Shown here: positions 43,467 through 52,462 of the stretch, piece after piece
Numbering within the stretch: the first letter of the stretch is position 1
How the letters are laid out: each line of letters begins with the position of its first letter
Origin: Neobacillus drentensis NBRC 102427
GTDB taxonomy: Bacteria; Bacillota; Bacilli; Bacillales; Cytobacillaceae
Reading direction: 5' to 3'
Assembly (NCBI RefSeq): GCF_001591445.1
Contig: NZ_BCUX01000019.1
Span: 1-64,000, forward strand
DNA length: 64,000 bases
The notes under the pieces: generated by a model
The model's input: only the letters and a program-made list of their open reading frames with translations
Told to the model about the DNA's origin: nothing
Database searches by the model: none
Made by a program: the position numbers and the translations under genes

Positions 43467-44555
43467 TTAGTTGGATCGTTTTACTAACCATTCTGCAATG
43501 GTTGGATACGTAATTTTTGTTGCTTGACTGCCATAAGTAATGGAAGTATGACCAACAGGTAAAACTTTAAATTCCTTATCCTCACTTGAGATCGCATTCA
43601 TCAATGCCTCCACTTGATGGGGTGGGGCAATGAGGTCATTTTTCCCAGCTAAATTGAGCACATTGGCCGTGATATTTTCTAGTTTGACCTTTTGTCCGCG
43701 AATAACCATTTCGCCGTTGATCAGTTTGTTCTTTTGATAAAAATCTCTAATCCACTGACGGTAGGCCTCACCAGGGAATAAGATTCCGTCGTTTAACCAT
43801 TTTTGCAGTAGTTTAAAGCTCTTGATGAAATTCTCATTGTCAGCACGCTCAACAAGGCTAATAAATGGTCCAAAATTGGTTCCCATTGGATTAATCATTT
43901 TGTTTCCATAGTCAATCATTTCCGGTGGAATACAACCAAGGGTATCTACTACTTTATCAATATCAAAATATCGTTCATCAAGCATCTCGCCATATGTGCT
44001 GCTATTTTCAAAATCAAACGGACTTGTCATAAAGATAAGATTCCGAATAGGTAATTCAGGGTGCAAAGCCGCAAACATTGATGTAATCGTCCCGCCCATG
44101 CAGTAACCAAGAATCGATACTTCATCTGCATTAGATTTACGCAAAACTTTACGGACAGCACGTGGAATATAGTCCATAACATAATCATCAAGTTTCATAT
44201 TTCTATCTTCGTAACCTGGTGTACCCCAGTCAAGAAGATAGACATCAAAACCTCGTCCAACCAAGAACTCTATTAAACTGCCACCCTTTGTTAAATCTAA
44301 AATATAGGGTTTATTAATCAAAGCATAAACAAAAAGAAGTGGAACTTTATGTTTTTTTGGATGATCAGAAATATACCGATAAAGCTTCGTTTTATTTCTA
44401 GTCCAAACAACTTCTTTCGGTGTAGGGGCTACTTCCGGTTCGGCATCTGTCGTTAATACTTGAGTTGCGCGTTGTACACGCTGATACATGTCTTTATACT
44501 CTTGAGGGGTATAATCAAGTATCGTATTCAATTCTTTTGGTATAAGAACGCTAAT
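43467..44555 (-). CDS. phaC: class IV poly(3-hydroxyalkanoate) synthase subunit PhaC
   Basis: The lipase-like box with the catalytic Cys is 'SILGYCMGGTITS'; Asp in 'NLAGKNDLIAPP' and His in 'VLPVGHTSITYGS' complete the triad. 'WTRNKTKLYRY', 'LINKPYILDL' and 'TSPFDFENSSTYG' match Bacillus PhaC. Polymerises hydroxyacyl-CoA to PHB granules with PhaR. The start is unusual: the first standard codon, TTG 44531, has no ribosome binding site, while ATT 44555 lies nine bases after AAGGAG and gives the N-terminal length of known Bacillus PhaC, followed upstream by an in-frame stop. I therefore draw it from ATT; 44531 is the fallback. Confidence 0.92.
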   Translation of the reverse strand: MSVLIPKELNTILDYTPQEYKDMYQRVQRATQVLTTDAEPEVAPTPKEVVWTRNKTKLYRYISDHPKKHKVPLLFVYALINKPYILDLTKGGSLIEFLVGRGFDVYLLDWGTPGYEDRNMKLDDYVMDYIPRAVRKVLRKSNADEVSILGYCMGGTITSMFAALHPELPIRNLIFMTSPFDFENSSTYGEMLDERYFDIDKVVDTLGCIPPEMIDYGNKMINPMGTNFGPFISLVERADNENFIKSFKLLQKWLNDGILFPGEAYRQWIRDFYQKNKLINGEMVIRGQKVKLENITANVLNLAGKNDLIAPPHQVEALMNAISSEDKEFKVLPVGHTSITYGSQATKITYPTIAEWLVKRSN

Positions 44556-44623
44556 GACAGTTCACTCCTTACTTAAATTATTTACTCTAATAATATATAG
44601 AGAAGTTTGTACCTTCATGACAA

Positions 44624-45367
44624 TTACATGTAAAGTCCACCGTTAATATTTAATTGCTGACCAGTAATATAGTCGCCATCTTTACATAAGAAAACTACTC
44701 CACGAGCGATTTCTTCTGGTTTACCTAAGCGTTTTTGTGGTACTTTTTCAACGATTCCTGCAAGAACTTTTTCAGGAATAGCTTGAACCATTTCAGTTCC
44801 AATAAATCCAGGGCAAATCGCATTAACGGTAACCTTGCTTCTTGCAAGTTCAAGAGCCAATGATTTAGTGTAGCCAATTAGACCTGCTTTTGCTGCAGCA
44901 TAGTTGGTTTGACCAAATCCGCCTGCTTGCCCGATGATTGATGAAATGTTAATAATGCGGCCAGCTTCTGAATCCATAAGGTAAGGGAGGGCGGCTGATG
45001 TATTGTTGTAAACACTGTTTAGATTAACATCGATAACCTTTCTCCAATCTTCTTCATTTAACTTTTTGAACGTGCTATCTCTTGTAATTCCTGCATTATT
45101 AATAAGGATATCTAATTTGCCATAATGATTGATTGTTTCTTGTACTAGGTAGGTTGCTTCATTACTTTCAGAGACGTCTGCTTGAACTGCATAAGCTTCT
45201 CCGCCAAATTCATTGATTTCTGCGACTACTCTATCTGCTAGTTCTTTGCGGACATTATAGTTAATGACAACTTTCGCGCCATTTTTAGCTAGTTCCAATG
45301 CAATCGCTGCTCCAATACCTCTGCTGCCACCTGTTACTATTGCAACTTTATCTTTTAATCCTGTCAT
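44624..45367 (-). CDS. phaB: acetoacetyl-CoA reductase PhaB
   Basis: 247 residues, ATG 45367 with GGGAGTGG. Classical SDR: 'VTGGSRGIGAAIALEL', 'NNAGITRDS', Ser in 'IINISSIIGQAGG' and catalytic 'YAAAKAG'. In this operon it reduces acetoacetyl-CoA to (R)-3-hydroxybutyryl-CoA with NADPH. Located between phaR and phaC, as in B. megaterium. Confidence 0.93.
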   Translation of the reverse strand: MTGLKDKVAIVTGGSRGIGAAIALELAKNGAKVVINYNVRKELADRVVAEINEFGGEAYAVQADVSESNEATYLVQETINHYGKLDILINNAGITRDSTFKKLNEEDWRKVIDVNLNSVYNNTSAALPYLMDSEAGRIINISSIIGQAGGFGQTNYAAAKAGLIGYTKSLALELARSKVTVNAICPGFIGTEMVQAIPEKVLAGIVEKVPQKRLGKPEEIARGVVFLCKDGDYITGQQLNINGGLYM

Positions 45368-45445
45368 GTGTTTTCCACTCCCGATTGTGTAGTTGTTAGT
45401 TTACTAAATTACTAAGTTTTACTTTTGCAAGTATGTAACGTAATT

Positions 45446-45847
45446 CTATTTCTTAATTTCCGGCACTTTTAATAAAGTTAGGATTTGGTTTATTTTATTA
45501 TCTAAATTCTTCATATCCTTTTTTAAATTCGACAATTCTGTCTTCAATGATTCCTGGTCTTGGTTATCAAATTTTTCTTCCAATTTCTCTTCAAGATCAT
45601 CTACTTTAGCATCTACATTAACAATTAGTGAAGAGATGTCGGCAATATCATTTCGACTTGGAACATTTATAAATTCTAAATACTTTAATGTCGATTCATC
45701 GATCATTTTTTTAAATTGAAGATTCATTTCTAAAACCTGACCCATTCCTTGGGAAGGGAAATCCTGGCTTATTTTCTCATCGAAAAACTTACTGGATTGT
45801 GAATACAAATCCTTCCAAACATCATAAAAATTAAAGTCTTGACTCAT
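45446..45847 (-). CDS. phaR: PHA synthase subunit PhaR (class IV)
   Basis: 133 residues, ATG 45847 with AGGAGG. 'FYDVWKDLYSQSSKFFDEKI' at the N-terminus and a long C-terminal coiled coil (about 80-125, heptads of Leu and charged residues) are typical of the small Bacillus synthase subunit that must pair with PhaC. First gene of phaR-phaB-phaC on this strand. No phaP or phaQ is visible in front of it. Confidence 0.88.
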   Translation of the reverse strand: MSQDFNFYDVWKDLYSQSSKFFDEKISQDFPSQGMGQVLEMNLQFKKMIDESTLKYLEFINVPSRNDIADISSLIVNVDAKVDDLEEKLEEKFDNQDQESLKTELSNLKKDMKNLDNKINQILTLLKVPEIKK

Positions 45848-46166
45848 TTTTATTCCTCCTTGAATACTTTTGTTGACCTATTCATCATACTAACATAATT
45901 GAAATTTTAAAAGATTAAAGATTGAAAATTATCTAAAAATAATTCTTCATTTTCCGACAAATTTCTCATTTTTTTGCGAATTTCACATGAAATTAAAAGG
46001 AGTGATAAAACAGGGGAAACAATCATAATATGGATAAAAATGGCTTGTTGCTGTTTCCAATGCTTAGTTGTATTGACACTTTTATTTTGGGATTCTAAAC
46101 TCATTTGCCAAGTGATGATGTTGTAGCCAACTGTCTAATCTGAAAAGAAAAAACGAGGTGATATTA

Positions 46167-46901
46167 TTGGGCTATAATGAAAAAGTGGTGTTAATTACAG
46201 GTGGAGCACAGGGAATCGGCAAAGAAACCGCAAAACAATTTCTTCAAGAGGGTGCAAGTGTCGTCATATGTGATTATGATGAGTCGGCAGGTAAAACAGC
46301 ATTAGAGGAATTAAATAATGAAAGGTTAGCGTTTTTTAAAGTGGATGTCACAGACAGTAAGCAGATCGAAGAGATGGTTCAGTCAACAGTAGATAGGCAT
46401 AACAGAATTGATGTCCTAATAAACAATGCTGGGATCACACTTGATGGCTTTCTGACAAAAATGGATGAATCCGCTTGGGAAAGGGTCATTGCTGTAAACC
46501 TGTCAGGTGTTTTTAAATGCACGAAAGCTGTCGCACCGATTATGTTAAAGCAGGGATCAGGAGTTATTCTTAATGCATCATCTGTCGTTGGTTTATACGG
46601 TAATATTGGTCAAACCAATTATGCTGCTACAAAGGCAGGTGTGATTGGACTAACGAAAAGCTGGGCGAAAGAATTTGGACCAAAGGGGATCCGAGTCAAT
46701 GCCGTTGCCCCGGGCTTCATTGAAACGGGTATGACTGCAGCAGTTCCAGATAAGGTGCTTCAATACATGAAGGAAAAGACTCCGCTTAGGAAGTTAGGCA
46801 AACCGGAGGATATTGCTGCAGCGTATTTATTCTTGGCTTCAGATACGGCCAATTATATAAACGGAACGATATTAAGCGTGGATGGCGGCTTAGTGATATA
46901 A
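46167..46901 (+). CDS. SDR 3-oxoacyl/acetoacetyl-CoA reductase, FabG type
   Basis: 244 residues from TTG 46167, six bases after GAGGTGA; GTG 46158 lies within that site. 'LITGGAQGIGKETAKQF', 'NNAGITLDGF', 'NASSVVGLYGNIGQTNYAAT' with the YxxxK pair. Divergent from the phaRBC operon. A second acetoacetyl-CoA reductase for PHB, or a dehydrogenase working in polymer mobilisation. Confidence 0.88.
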   Translation: MGYNEKVVLITGGAQGIGKETAKQFLQEGASVVICDYDESAGKTALEELNNERLAFFKVDVTDSKQIEEMVQSTVDRHNRIDVLINNAGITLDGFLTKMDESAWERVIAVNLSGVFKCTKAVAPIMLKQGSGVILNASSVVGLYGNIGQTNYAATKAGVIGLTKSWAKEFGPKGIRVNAVAPGFIETGMTAAVPDKVLQYMKEKTPLRKLGKPEDIAAAYLFLASDTANYINGTILSVDGGLVI

Positions 46902-46931
46902 AAGATGTACTACTCATATTTAATTCAGTTC

Positions 46932-46976
46932 CATGCATGGGTTGCGAGTTGAGACTCATGCATGTTTTATTTTTAC
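46932..46976 (+). terminator. terminator after SDR gene
   Basis: CATGCATG at 46932 and 46957 pair with each other around a GAGT/ACTC inner stem, then TTTTATTTTT. Confidence 0.7.
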
Positions 46977-47302
46977 GATAATTCCTATAATTATATTAAA
47001 ATACAAACAATAAAAACTTTTCTACAAAATCCGTCATATTCCTACGAAGTCCATCAAAAAGCTTCTCGCTGTTTGGAAGCATAGTTGATTCTTATTTATA
47101 TACAGCTATTTCATTGTCATGAGTAGACAATTTGCATGTTTGATAAGGTGAATAACTAAGCGCTTAGCTAATTAATTATTAATACCAAAAGAGAAAAAAC
47201 TCTGAATTTGTCGAATAGTTTGTCACGAAAAGTTCTGCGAAATGTAGTAATATTTGTGGGGGATTAATATTTGAATACATAAATTACTTGGAGGAGATCT
47301 TA
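46977..47302. promoter_or_regulatory. upstream region of the thiolase gene with a 12-bp palindrome
   Basis: CTAAGCGCTTAG (47156-47167) is a perfect palindrome, a shape typical of TetR-family operators. About 135 bases separate it from the start codon. Nothing else is recognisable here. Confidence 0.45.
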
Positions 47303-48493
47303 ATGTCAGTAAATGAAGTTGTCATTGTAAGTGCAGTCAGAACACCAATTGGAAGTTTTTTAGGAAGTTTTGAAAATGTTTCAGCCATTCAGTTAGGTTC
47401 CACTGTCATAAAAGCAGCCATTGAAAGAGCTGGAATTACTGCTAATGATGTGGATGAAGTGATCATGGGGAATGTATTACAAGCAGGAGCAGGTCAAAAT
47501 CCGGCAAGACAAGCTGCCCTTGCTGTAGGTATTCCTCAAGAGGCAACAGCTATGACGATTAACATGCTTTGTGGCTCAGGATTAAAAGCGGTTCACCTAG
47601 CTACCCAAGCGATTCTTGCTGGGGAGGCAGAAGTAGTCATTGCTGGTGGAATGGAAAATATGAGTCAAGCACCATATTTGTTAAAAGGCGGACGAAATGG
47701 ATTTAAGATGGGCGATCAGAAAATTATAGACAGCATGCTTCAGGATGGATTAACATGTGCGGAAAATAACTACCACATGGGTGTAACAGCGGAAAATCTT
47801 GCTGAGAAGTATGAAATTTCACGTGCAGAACAAGATGAGTTTGCCGCGTGGAGTCAGCAAAAGGCTCAAGCAGCGATTGAATCTAATCGTTTTGCTGATG
47901 AAATTGTCCCTGTAGAGGTATCGGGGCGTAAGGGACAAGTGACAGTATACAGCCAAGATGAATTCCCACGATTTGGAACGACAGTAGAGGGATTAGGTAA
48001 GCTTCGTCCTGCATTTAAAAAGGATGGAACTGTTACTGCTGCTAATGCTTCAGGAATTAACGATGGTGCGGCAGCATTTGTTGTGATGAGCCGTAAAAAG
48101 GCAGACGAATTAGGAGTAACACCTTTAGTTACGATTAAAGCGAATGCTACTGCAGGTGTGGATCCAAGTATTATGGGAATCGGTCCAGTTCCAGCTGTAA
48201 AAAAAGCACTAAAAACTGCTTCTTTATCATTAGAAGACATTGAATTAATTGAAGCAAACGAAGCATTTGCTGCACAATCAATTGCAGTAGATCGCGAGCT
48301 TCAATTCAATAAAGAAAAATTAAATGTTAATGGTGGGGCCATTGCTCTTGGTCATCCAATCGGTGCGAGTGGTGCGAGAATTTTGGTTACTTTAATCCAT
48401 GAATTAAAGAAAAGAGAAAATCGCTACGGTCTAGCTACGTTATGTGTCGGTGGAGGACAAGGTGTAGCTACCATTATCGAAAATGTTAAATAG
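47303..48493 (+). CDS. acetyl-CoA C-acetyltransferase (biosynthetic thiolase)
   Basis: 396 residues from ATG 47303 (GGAGGAGA). Nucleophile Cys90 in '[14 protein letters not shown]', His in '[18 protein letters not shown]', second Cys in '[13 protein letters not shown]': all intact, unlike the island's thiolase-like protein. Condenses two acetyl-CoA to acetoacetyl-CoA, the first PHB step, so it fits the adjacent pha genes (PhaA role). It may also serve beta-oxidation. Confidence 0.93.
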   Translation: MSVNEVVIVSAVRTPIGSFLGSFENVSAIQLGSTVIKAAIERAGITANDVDEVIMGNVLQAGAGQNPARQAALAVGIPQEATAMTINMLCGSGLKAVHLATQAILAGEAEVVIAGGMENMSQAPYLLKGGRNGFKMGDQKIIDSMLQDGLTCAENNYHMGVTAENLAEKYEISRAEQDEFAAWSQQKAQAAIESNRFADEIVPVEVSGRKGQVTVYSQDEFPRFGTTVEGLGKLRPAFKKDGTVTAANASGINDGAAAFVVMSRKKADELGVTPLVTIKANATAGVDPSIMGIGPVPAVKKALKTASLSLEDIELIEANEAFAAQSIAVDRELQFNKEKLNVNGGAIALGHPIGASGARILVTLIHELKKRENRYGLATLCVGGGQGVATIIENVK

Positions 48494-48510
48494 GATCGCG
48501 TGAATAATGG

Positions 48511-48549
48511 AAAAATGGCTTGGAGGAAAACTCCAAGCCATTTTTTTAT
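48511..48549. terminator. bidirectional terminator
   Basis: AAAAATGGCTTGGAG/CTCCAAGCCATTTTT perfect 15-bp stem between convergent genes. Confidence 0.93.
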
Positions 48550-48863
48550 CGTATGATTTCATTATGTTGAAAGCCGCTCTTGGTCGCATACACTTCATAC
48601 CATTTGTATTGAGGTGCCTTGAACCACTCGTTTTGTGGCAAATAAACCAAATATCTTACATTACCATCGGCATCGTGTATTGTTTTAAATATTTTTACAA
48701 AACCAAATCCAAAGGTTTGATCTAAATAACCTTCCATTCCGTCGCGGACATTATTTTTTTCAGCTTCTTTTTCTTCCTTATGTAACCTCATCAGGCCATC
48801 AACAAAGATACTTAACAAGACCAATGTAATTGCAATTAATACGAAAATAAATAAGTTGAACAA
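48546..48863 (-). CDS. small membrane-anchored protein, unknown
   Basis: 105 residues from TTG 48863 with AGGAGG seven bases upstream. One N-terminal helix ('FIFVLIAITLVLLSIFV') followed by a charged linker and a compact soluble part ('GFGFVKIFKTIHDADGNVRYLVYLPQNEW'). No family recognised. Good start signals and a shared terminator support it as a gene. Confidence 0.7.
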   Translation of the reverse strand: MFNLFIFVLIAITLVLLSIFVDGLMRLHKEEKEAEKNNVRDGMEGYLDQTFGFGFVKIFKTIHDADGNVRYLVYLPQNEWFKAPQYKWYEVYATKSGFQHNEIIR

Positions 48864-49237
48864 TTGATTTTCCTCCTAAGTTTTTTGGTTAGATACATAT
48901 GTATGATTCCTACACTGCTAAACTGCCGGAAGTTTTTATAAAGGAATGTTAATCAACTTTCATTTATCGTCCTTCTAACCTCCGCTGATTCAAAAACCTC
49001 CTTTTGCATAGATATATTCATTCTGATTTTACATCCGGTAGGGAAGAAAAGGTGTGATGAAAAATACACCTAGGGCATTCTTAAGAAAAATTTCTCACGG
49101 ATTGGCAGATTAGTATAATAAAGTGATTGAGTTTTACAACAAGGAAATGAAAGAGCAAGGTATTGAAGAAGGAGAGGGGATTTTAGAAGCAGGTTAGTGA
49201 AAGTATCAGGGGGTATGAATCTTTGAATTTAATTACC
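48864..49237. other. intergenic region without supported gene
   Basis: About 370 bases. A 24-codon frame at 49123 (VIEFYNKEMKEQG...) is too short and lacks a site, though its charged composition could be a gene remnant. Confidence 0.4.
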
Positions 49238-49289
49238 AAAAACACTGAGAACCCTGCTATTAACAGTGTTCACAGTGTTCTCATTGTTC
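49238..49289 (-). terminator. terminator of AHSA1 gene
   Basis: AACAATGAGAAC/GTTCTCAGTGTT on the minus strand (one mismatch) and then TTTTTGG. Confidence 0.7.
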
Positions 49290-49313
49290 TTTTGTTCGTC
49301 AAAGACCTATGTA

Positions 49314-49811
49314 TCAGTTTTCTGAAATATTTGAGAGATAATCAGCCAGATGATCGAAGGTTCCTGAAAAGCCCTCCTGAACCATTTCTTGTGACTCCTC
49401 ATAAGTTTTCATTTCCTCTTCAGTTGGGGATACAGGAGCCCCAATCATCGTAAGTATTGTTTTACCTTCATGCTCGGTGAATGTAAAAGTATTGAGAATT
49501 TCCAATGGCCAGTTATCGTTAAAAGGAGCTCGTACGATGTTACCCTTTTCATCAGAAAAGAAAGAGGTGTAAACGAGTTTCTCTGGAGCATTTACTTCAT
49601 GATAAACAAATTTGACCCACATTACATTACCTTCTGGAGATGTCTGGCTGTAATGGAAGACACCATTCCGGCGAAGCTCAAACTTAGAAATATCAAAAGC
49701 CCATCCTTTTGGGCCCCACCAGTTCTGCAGATGTTCTGATTCGGTAAATGCCTTAAATACAAGCTCACTAGGAGCGTTGAAACTACGGATGATTTCGGTT
49801 TTTGTAACCAT
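49314..49811 (-). CDS. SRPBCC/AHSA1 domain protein
   Basis: 165 residues, ATG 49811 with GAAGGAAG. 'RSFNAPSELVFKAFTESEHLQNWWGPKGW' (cited in part), 'GVFHYSQTSPEGNVMW' and 'GFSGTFDHLADYL' are the AHSA1 START-like fold, a hydrophobic-pocket domain. Such genes are commonly coupled to an ArsR regulator, and an ArsR remnant lies directly upstream on the same strand. Confidence 0.9.
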   Translation of the reverse strand: MVTKTEIIRSFNAPSELVFKAFTESEHLQNWWGPKGWAFDISKFELRRNGVFHYSQTSPEGNVMWVKFVYHEVNAPEKLVYTSFFSDEKGNIVRAPFNDNWPLEILNTFTFTEHEGKTILTMIGAPVSPTEEEMKTYEESQEMVQEGFSGTFDHLADYLSNISEN

Positions 49812-49824
49812 TTTCTTCCTTCAA

Positions 49825-49983
49825 TTATTGTTTTTTATTTTGTAGCTCCTTCAGATAAAGTTCTAAGCTGTCGAGTTTTTCTTCCCATATTTCACGATAC
49901 TGTTCCAACCAAATGTTTAATGCCTTAAAGGATTCTGATCGAAGCTTATAAATTCGACGATTTGCTTCCGCATAAAATTCCAC
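49825..49983 (-). pseudogene. C-terminal remnant of an ArsR-family regulator
   Basis: 53 codons from 49983 to TAA 49825 encode 'FYAEANRRIYKLRSES', 'WLEQYREIWEEKLDSLELYL', the usual ArsR C-terminus of AHSA1-linked regulators. The DNA-binding half is missing; upstream sequence belongs to a membrane protein instead. Confidence 0.75.
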
Positions 49984-50293
49984 CACTCAAATAATGGAAA
50001 ACACGTCTTAGAAAGAGTTCATTTTTTGGAAATTTAAGTTGAAACAGAACAGCAAAAAAAGGAAATACTAAATATTCCATCGTCCAATTGATTTTTGTTG
50101 CATGTTTGAAAAGTCTAAAGGGAGGTTCAAGAAATCCAAAATATGTAAGGAAGATGCTAATCAACCAAGTTAACATCTGAAAAAACAAAAGGGTAGCAAT
50201 AGCTTCTCGAAGTCGATTTCGTGGGATAAGTTTCCAAAGAAGGAAAGGTAATAGTAACCACAGTATGAGCGTCACATATAAATCTGAATTCAT
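49946..50293 (-). pseudogene. truncated CBO0543-like membrane protein
   Basis: 115 codons from ATG 50293 (AAGGAAGG-like site). Three helices and 'REAIATLLFFQMLTWLISI', 'GFLEPPFRLFKHATKINWTM' resemble CBO0543-family proteins, usually longer than this. After 'RRVFHYLSG' the frame runs into the ArsR remnant in another reading frame and stops 11 codons later, so the C-terminus is foreign. Probably the left side of a deletion. Confidence 0.6.
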
Positions 50294-50529
50294 ATTATCC
50301 TTCCTTTTTTGAATTAGTTTGTGATATAAAAGATTAAACTATCCAGTTTGTGAAAATTGTACTTAAACTTTCGGTGTGTAAGTTACATAACATATTTATT
50401 TACATTAAGATGCTTAAAAGTCTTTATATTTTTGACATGCATTCTTCTTATTTTAATAAAATAGCAGGTTTTGTCGTAATTAATTAGTATACTGATTTGA
50501 TCATCTGAAACAAGGTAAAGGAGATTCAA

Positions 50530-51057
50530 ATGAAAAAACAGCGTAACATTATTTTATACATTGGTACATCTATTGATGGTTATATTGCAAATGATGATGG
50601 TACATTAGAATGGTTAGAATCAACAGAAGTAGAAGGAGATTCCGGCTACAAATCACTCCTTGAAAGAATTGACACGGTTGTAATGGGAAAAGGAACTTAT
50701 GATGTCGTTCGTGGATTTGATATCGACTATCCTTATAGTGATTATAAAAATTATGTATTTTCTAAATCTGTTAGTGGATCAGATGAATACGCTACATTTA
50801 TTAATGAAGAGGTCAAAACGTTCATTAAAAATATAAAACAAAAGCCCGGTAAGGATATATGGTTAATTGGTGGAGGAAACTTAGCTCGTGAATTTTTTAA
50901 AGAAAATTTAATTGATGAATTCCAACTGGCCATTGCACCGATTATTTTAGGTAAGGGCATCTCCCTCTATACCGGAGATGATATTACTCAAAACTACACA
51001 TTAACGAAAGTAGAAAAATTAGGGCAACTTGCTATGCTTCAATATATAAAGAAATAA
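50530..51057 (+). CDS. dihydrofolate reductase-family (RibD C-terminal) protein
   Basis: 175 residues, ATG 50530 with AAAGGAG. 'LYIGTSIDGYIANDDGTLEWL', 'VMGKGTYDVV', 'DIWLIGGGNLAREFFK', 'APIILGKGISLY' define the RibD_C fold, a NADPH-dependent reductase type (YyaP/YwjB-like). Substrate unknown. Own terminator. Confidence 0.9.
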   Translation: MKKQRNIILYIGTSIDGYIANDDGTLEWLESTEVEGDSGYKSLLERIDTVVMGKGTYDVVRGFDIDYPYSDYKNYVFSKSVSGSDEYATFINEEVKTFIKNIKQKPGKDIWLIGGGNLAREFFKENLIDEFQLAIAPIILGKGISLYTGDDITQNYTLTKVEKLGQLAMLQYIKK

Positions 51058-51065
51058 TTATCATC

Positions 51066-51097
51066 ATCTTCCCTCTTTGGGTAGGGGAAGATTTTTA
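51066..51097 (+). terminator. terminator of RibD_C gene
   Basis: ATCTTCCC/GGGGAAGAT stem and five T. Confidence 0.85.
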
Positions 51098-51184
51098 CCT
51101 TTTCACCTTTGTTTTTTACTGAAGTACATTCGAAAATTAATAGATGTTTTATTAACGAACGGGATAGTTGAAGAAGAAGGTGGC

Positions 51185-51229
51185 AAAAAAAGACCCTTAT
51201 TGACTGATTTTATTCAATAAAGGGTTTTT
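51185..51229 (-). terminator. terminator of membrane protein gene
   Basis: ACCCTTTATTGA/TCAATAAGGGT (one bulge) followed on the minus strand by TCTTTTTTT. Confidence 0.8.
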
Positions 51230-51685
51230 ATGTTTTCTTATTTTCTCAATCAATAATTGTACACTATATAAAAGCAAGGCTCTAAATTGAAGGAACAAAA
51301 AATGCTGGAATGGATTTAATTTAACTAATTTAACTATTCGTGTTTGTTTTAAAAGTTTTAATCCCCAAACATCAAATAAAATATGAACTATGATATTTAC
51401 TATTAGAAACAAAGGAAATCTACCGTACGTCAATTTAAGAATCCAGAGTGCTGAAAGAAAAAAAGGACCAAATACAAATGCAGTGTCACCGCTTATTATA
51501 GGATTTACTTTTGTATAAAACGACCACCACCTACGCTTTTTACCTATCGCGTATAATATTTTTGAGATTACACTAATAAAAATAGTGGCGGGTAAAAATC
51601 TAATTATTGTTCTCCGACCTAATATAGGGAATGAAAGCCAGGGTAGAACCAACAGTAATATTAATAGCAGCTTTGGTTTCTTCAT
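51197..51685 (-). CDS. multi-pass membrane protein, unknown
   Basis: 162 residues, ATG 51685. Four hydrophobic stretches ('LLLILLLVLPWLSFPILG', 'FLPATIFISVISKILY', 'FVFGPFFLSALWIL', 'FLIVNIIVHILFDVWGLKLL') and a basic C-terminus. Resembles uncharacterised membrane proteins of Bacillus; family not named. Overlapping upstream frame 51600-51833 is not convincing. Confidence 0.65.
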   Translation of the reverse strand: MKKPKLLLILLLVLPWLSFPILGRRTIIRFLPATIFISVISKILYAIGKKRRWWSFYTKVNPIISGDTAFVFGPFFLSALWILKLTYGRFPLFLIVNIIVHILFDVWGLKLLKQTRIVKLVKLNPFQHFLFLQFRALLLYSVQLLIEKIRKHKNPLLNKISQ

Positions 51686-51817
51686 TATGCACCTCTAATT
51701 TTATCATTAAGCAAATTAATGAGGGATTAGTTCTATCCTTTATATTTTCTCCGTGAATATTAAATACATACAAACTACTCATTGAGCTAATGGCAGCTAG
51801 TGTAGTAAGCAGAGGAT

Positions 51818-51844
51818 AAAAAAACCGCTTCAATGCGGTTTAAG
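51818..51844 (-). terminator. terminator of small gene at 51877
   Basis: AAACCGC/GCGGTTT stem and seven T on the minus strand. Confidence 0.85.
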
Positions 51845-51876
51845 ATTCATTAATAAAAAATACCTTAGCATACAAT

Positions 51877-52005
51877 TTAAACACTTTCATTGTTGGTAGG
51901 TTCAACAAATTGTTCCGTTATAGGGCCTTCAAATTGTTTGTTAATCTCTTTTGCTAATTCGTCTAAAAAGTCATCCGATAAAAAAGGACTATTTTCTTTG
52001 GACAT
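51877..52005 (-). CDS. 42-residue acidic small protein, unknown
   Basis: ATG 52005 follows AGAGGAAAT and encodes 'MSKENSPFLSDDFLDELAKE' then about 22 more residues to TAA 51877; an ATG six codons upstream overlaps the site. A terminator sits 33 bases after the stop, so the unit has start, stop and end signals. Acidic, no membrane helix. Divergent from the c-di-AMP riboswitch and kimA. Confidence 0.6.
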   Translation of the reverse strand: MSKENSPFLSDDFLDELAKEINKQFEGPITEQFVEPTNNESV

Positions 52006-52161
52006 ATATTTCCTCTTTTCCATGTTGGATTTTAGAATATTCAACTAGGATTGACTAATAAGTTTATTACTAACATTGCCACTGACCTATAGTTTTAATC
52101 ATTTACATAATTTTCATTTACTTTTGCTATTTACAGGAGTATTATTATCACAGTTTCCAAA

Positions 52162-52300
52162 TTCTTAAGCCGCTTAAACCATTTGGTACGGGGGAACCAT
52201 TTTTGTGGGTTGTTATTTAATCCATGGGGTGAATCCTTTCAAGGTAGGGCTACTCAAAGGTCCGAATCCGACAGCTAACCTCGTAAGCGTTATATGAGAA
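52162..52300 (+). ncRNA. c-di-AMP riboswitch (ydaO/yuaA class)
   Basis: Hallmarks in order: CCGCTTAAACC, GGTACGGGGGAACC, ATGGGGTGAATCC, GGTAGGGCTACTC, TCCGAATCCGACAGC and TAACCTCGTAAGCG. They match the ydaO consensus. It stands before a KimA-type potassium transporter, the classical partner. Confidence 0.95.
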
Positions 52301-52333
52301 GGAAGGTGGAGCTTGTGACACAAGAAAAATGAC

Positions 52334-52378
52334 GTGTCTACAGGTCTATTTACTATGACTTGTAGGCACTTTTTTTTA
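52334..52378 (+). terminator. riboswitch-controlled terminator before kimA
   Basis: GTGTCTACAGGTC pairs with GACTTGTAGGCAC (two G-T pairs), then eight T. c-di-AMP binding is expected to favour termination, an OFF switch. Confidence 0.88.
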
Positions 52379-52462
52379 TTTACGTTTATATCGTTTACTT
52401 TTGAGGAATTTACAATGAAAAGGGTAATTTTAAAACACTAAACTATTAGGTGGTGAGTACTA

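Noticed and set aside
45907..46104. 65-codon minus-strand frame before phaR, possible PhaQ
   Set aside because: No ribosome binding site and no likeness to PhaQ; one hydrophobic stretch is not enough evidence.
49123..49197. 24-codon frame VIEFYNKEMKEQG...
   Set aside because: Too short, no site, no match; may be a remnant but this cannot be supported.
51600..51833. 77-codon minus-strand frame
   Set aside because: It overlaps the start of the membrane protein gene and begins in the terminator of the small gene at 51877.
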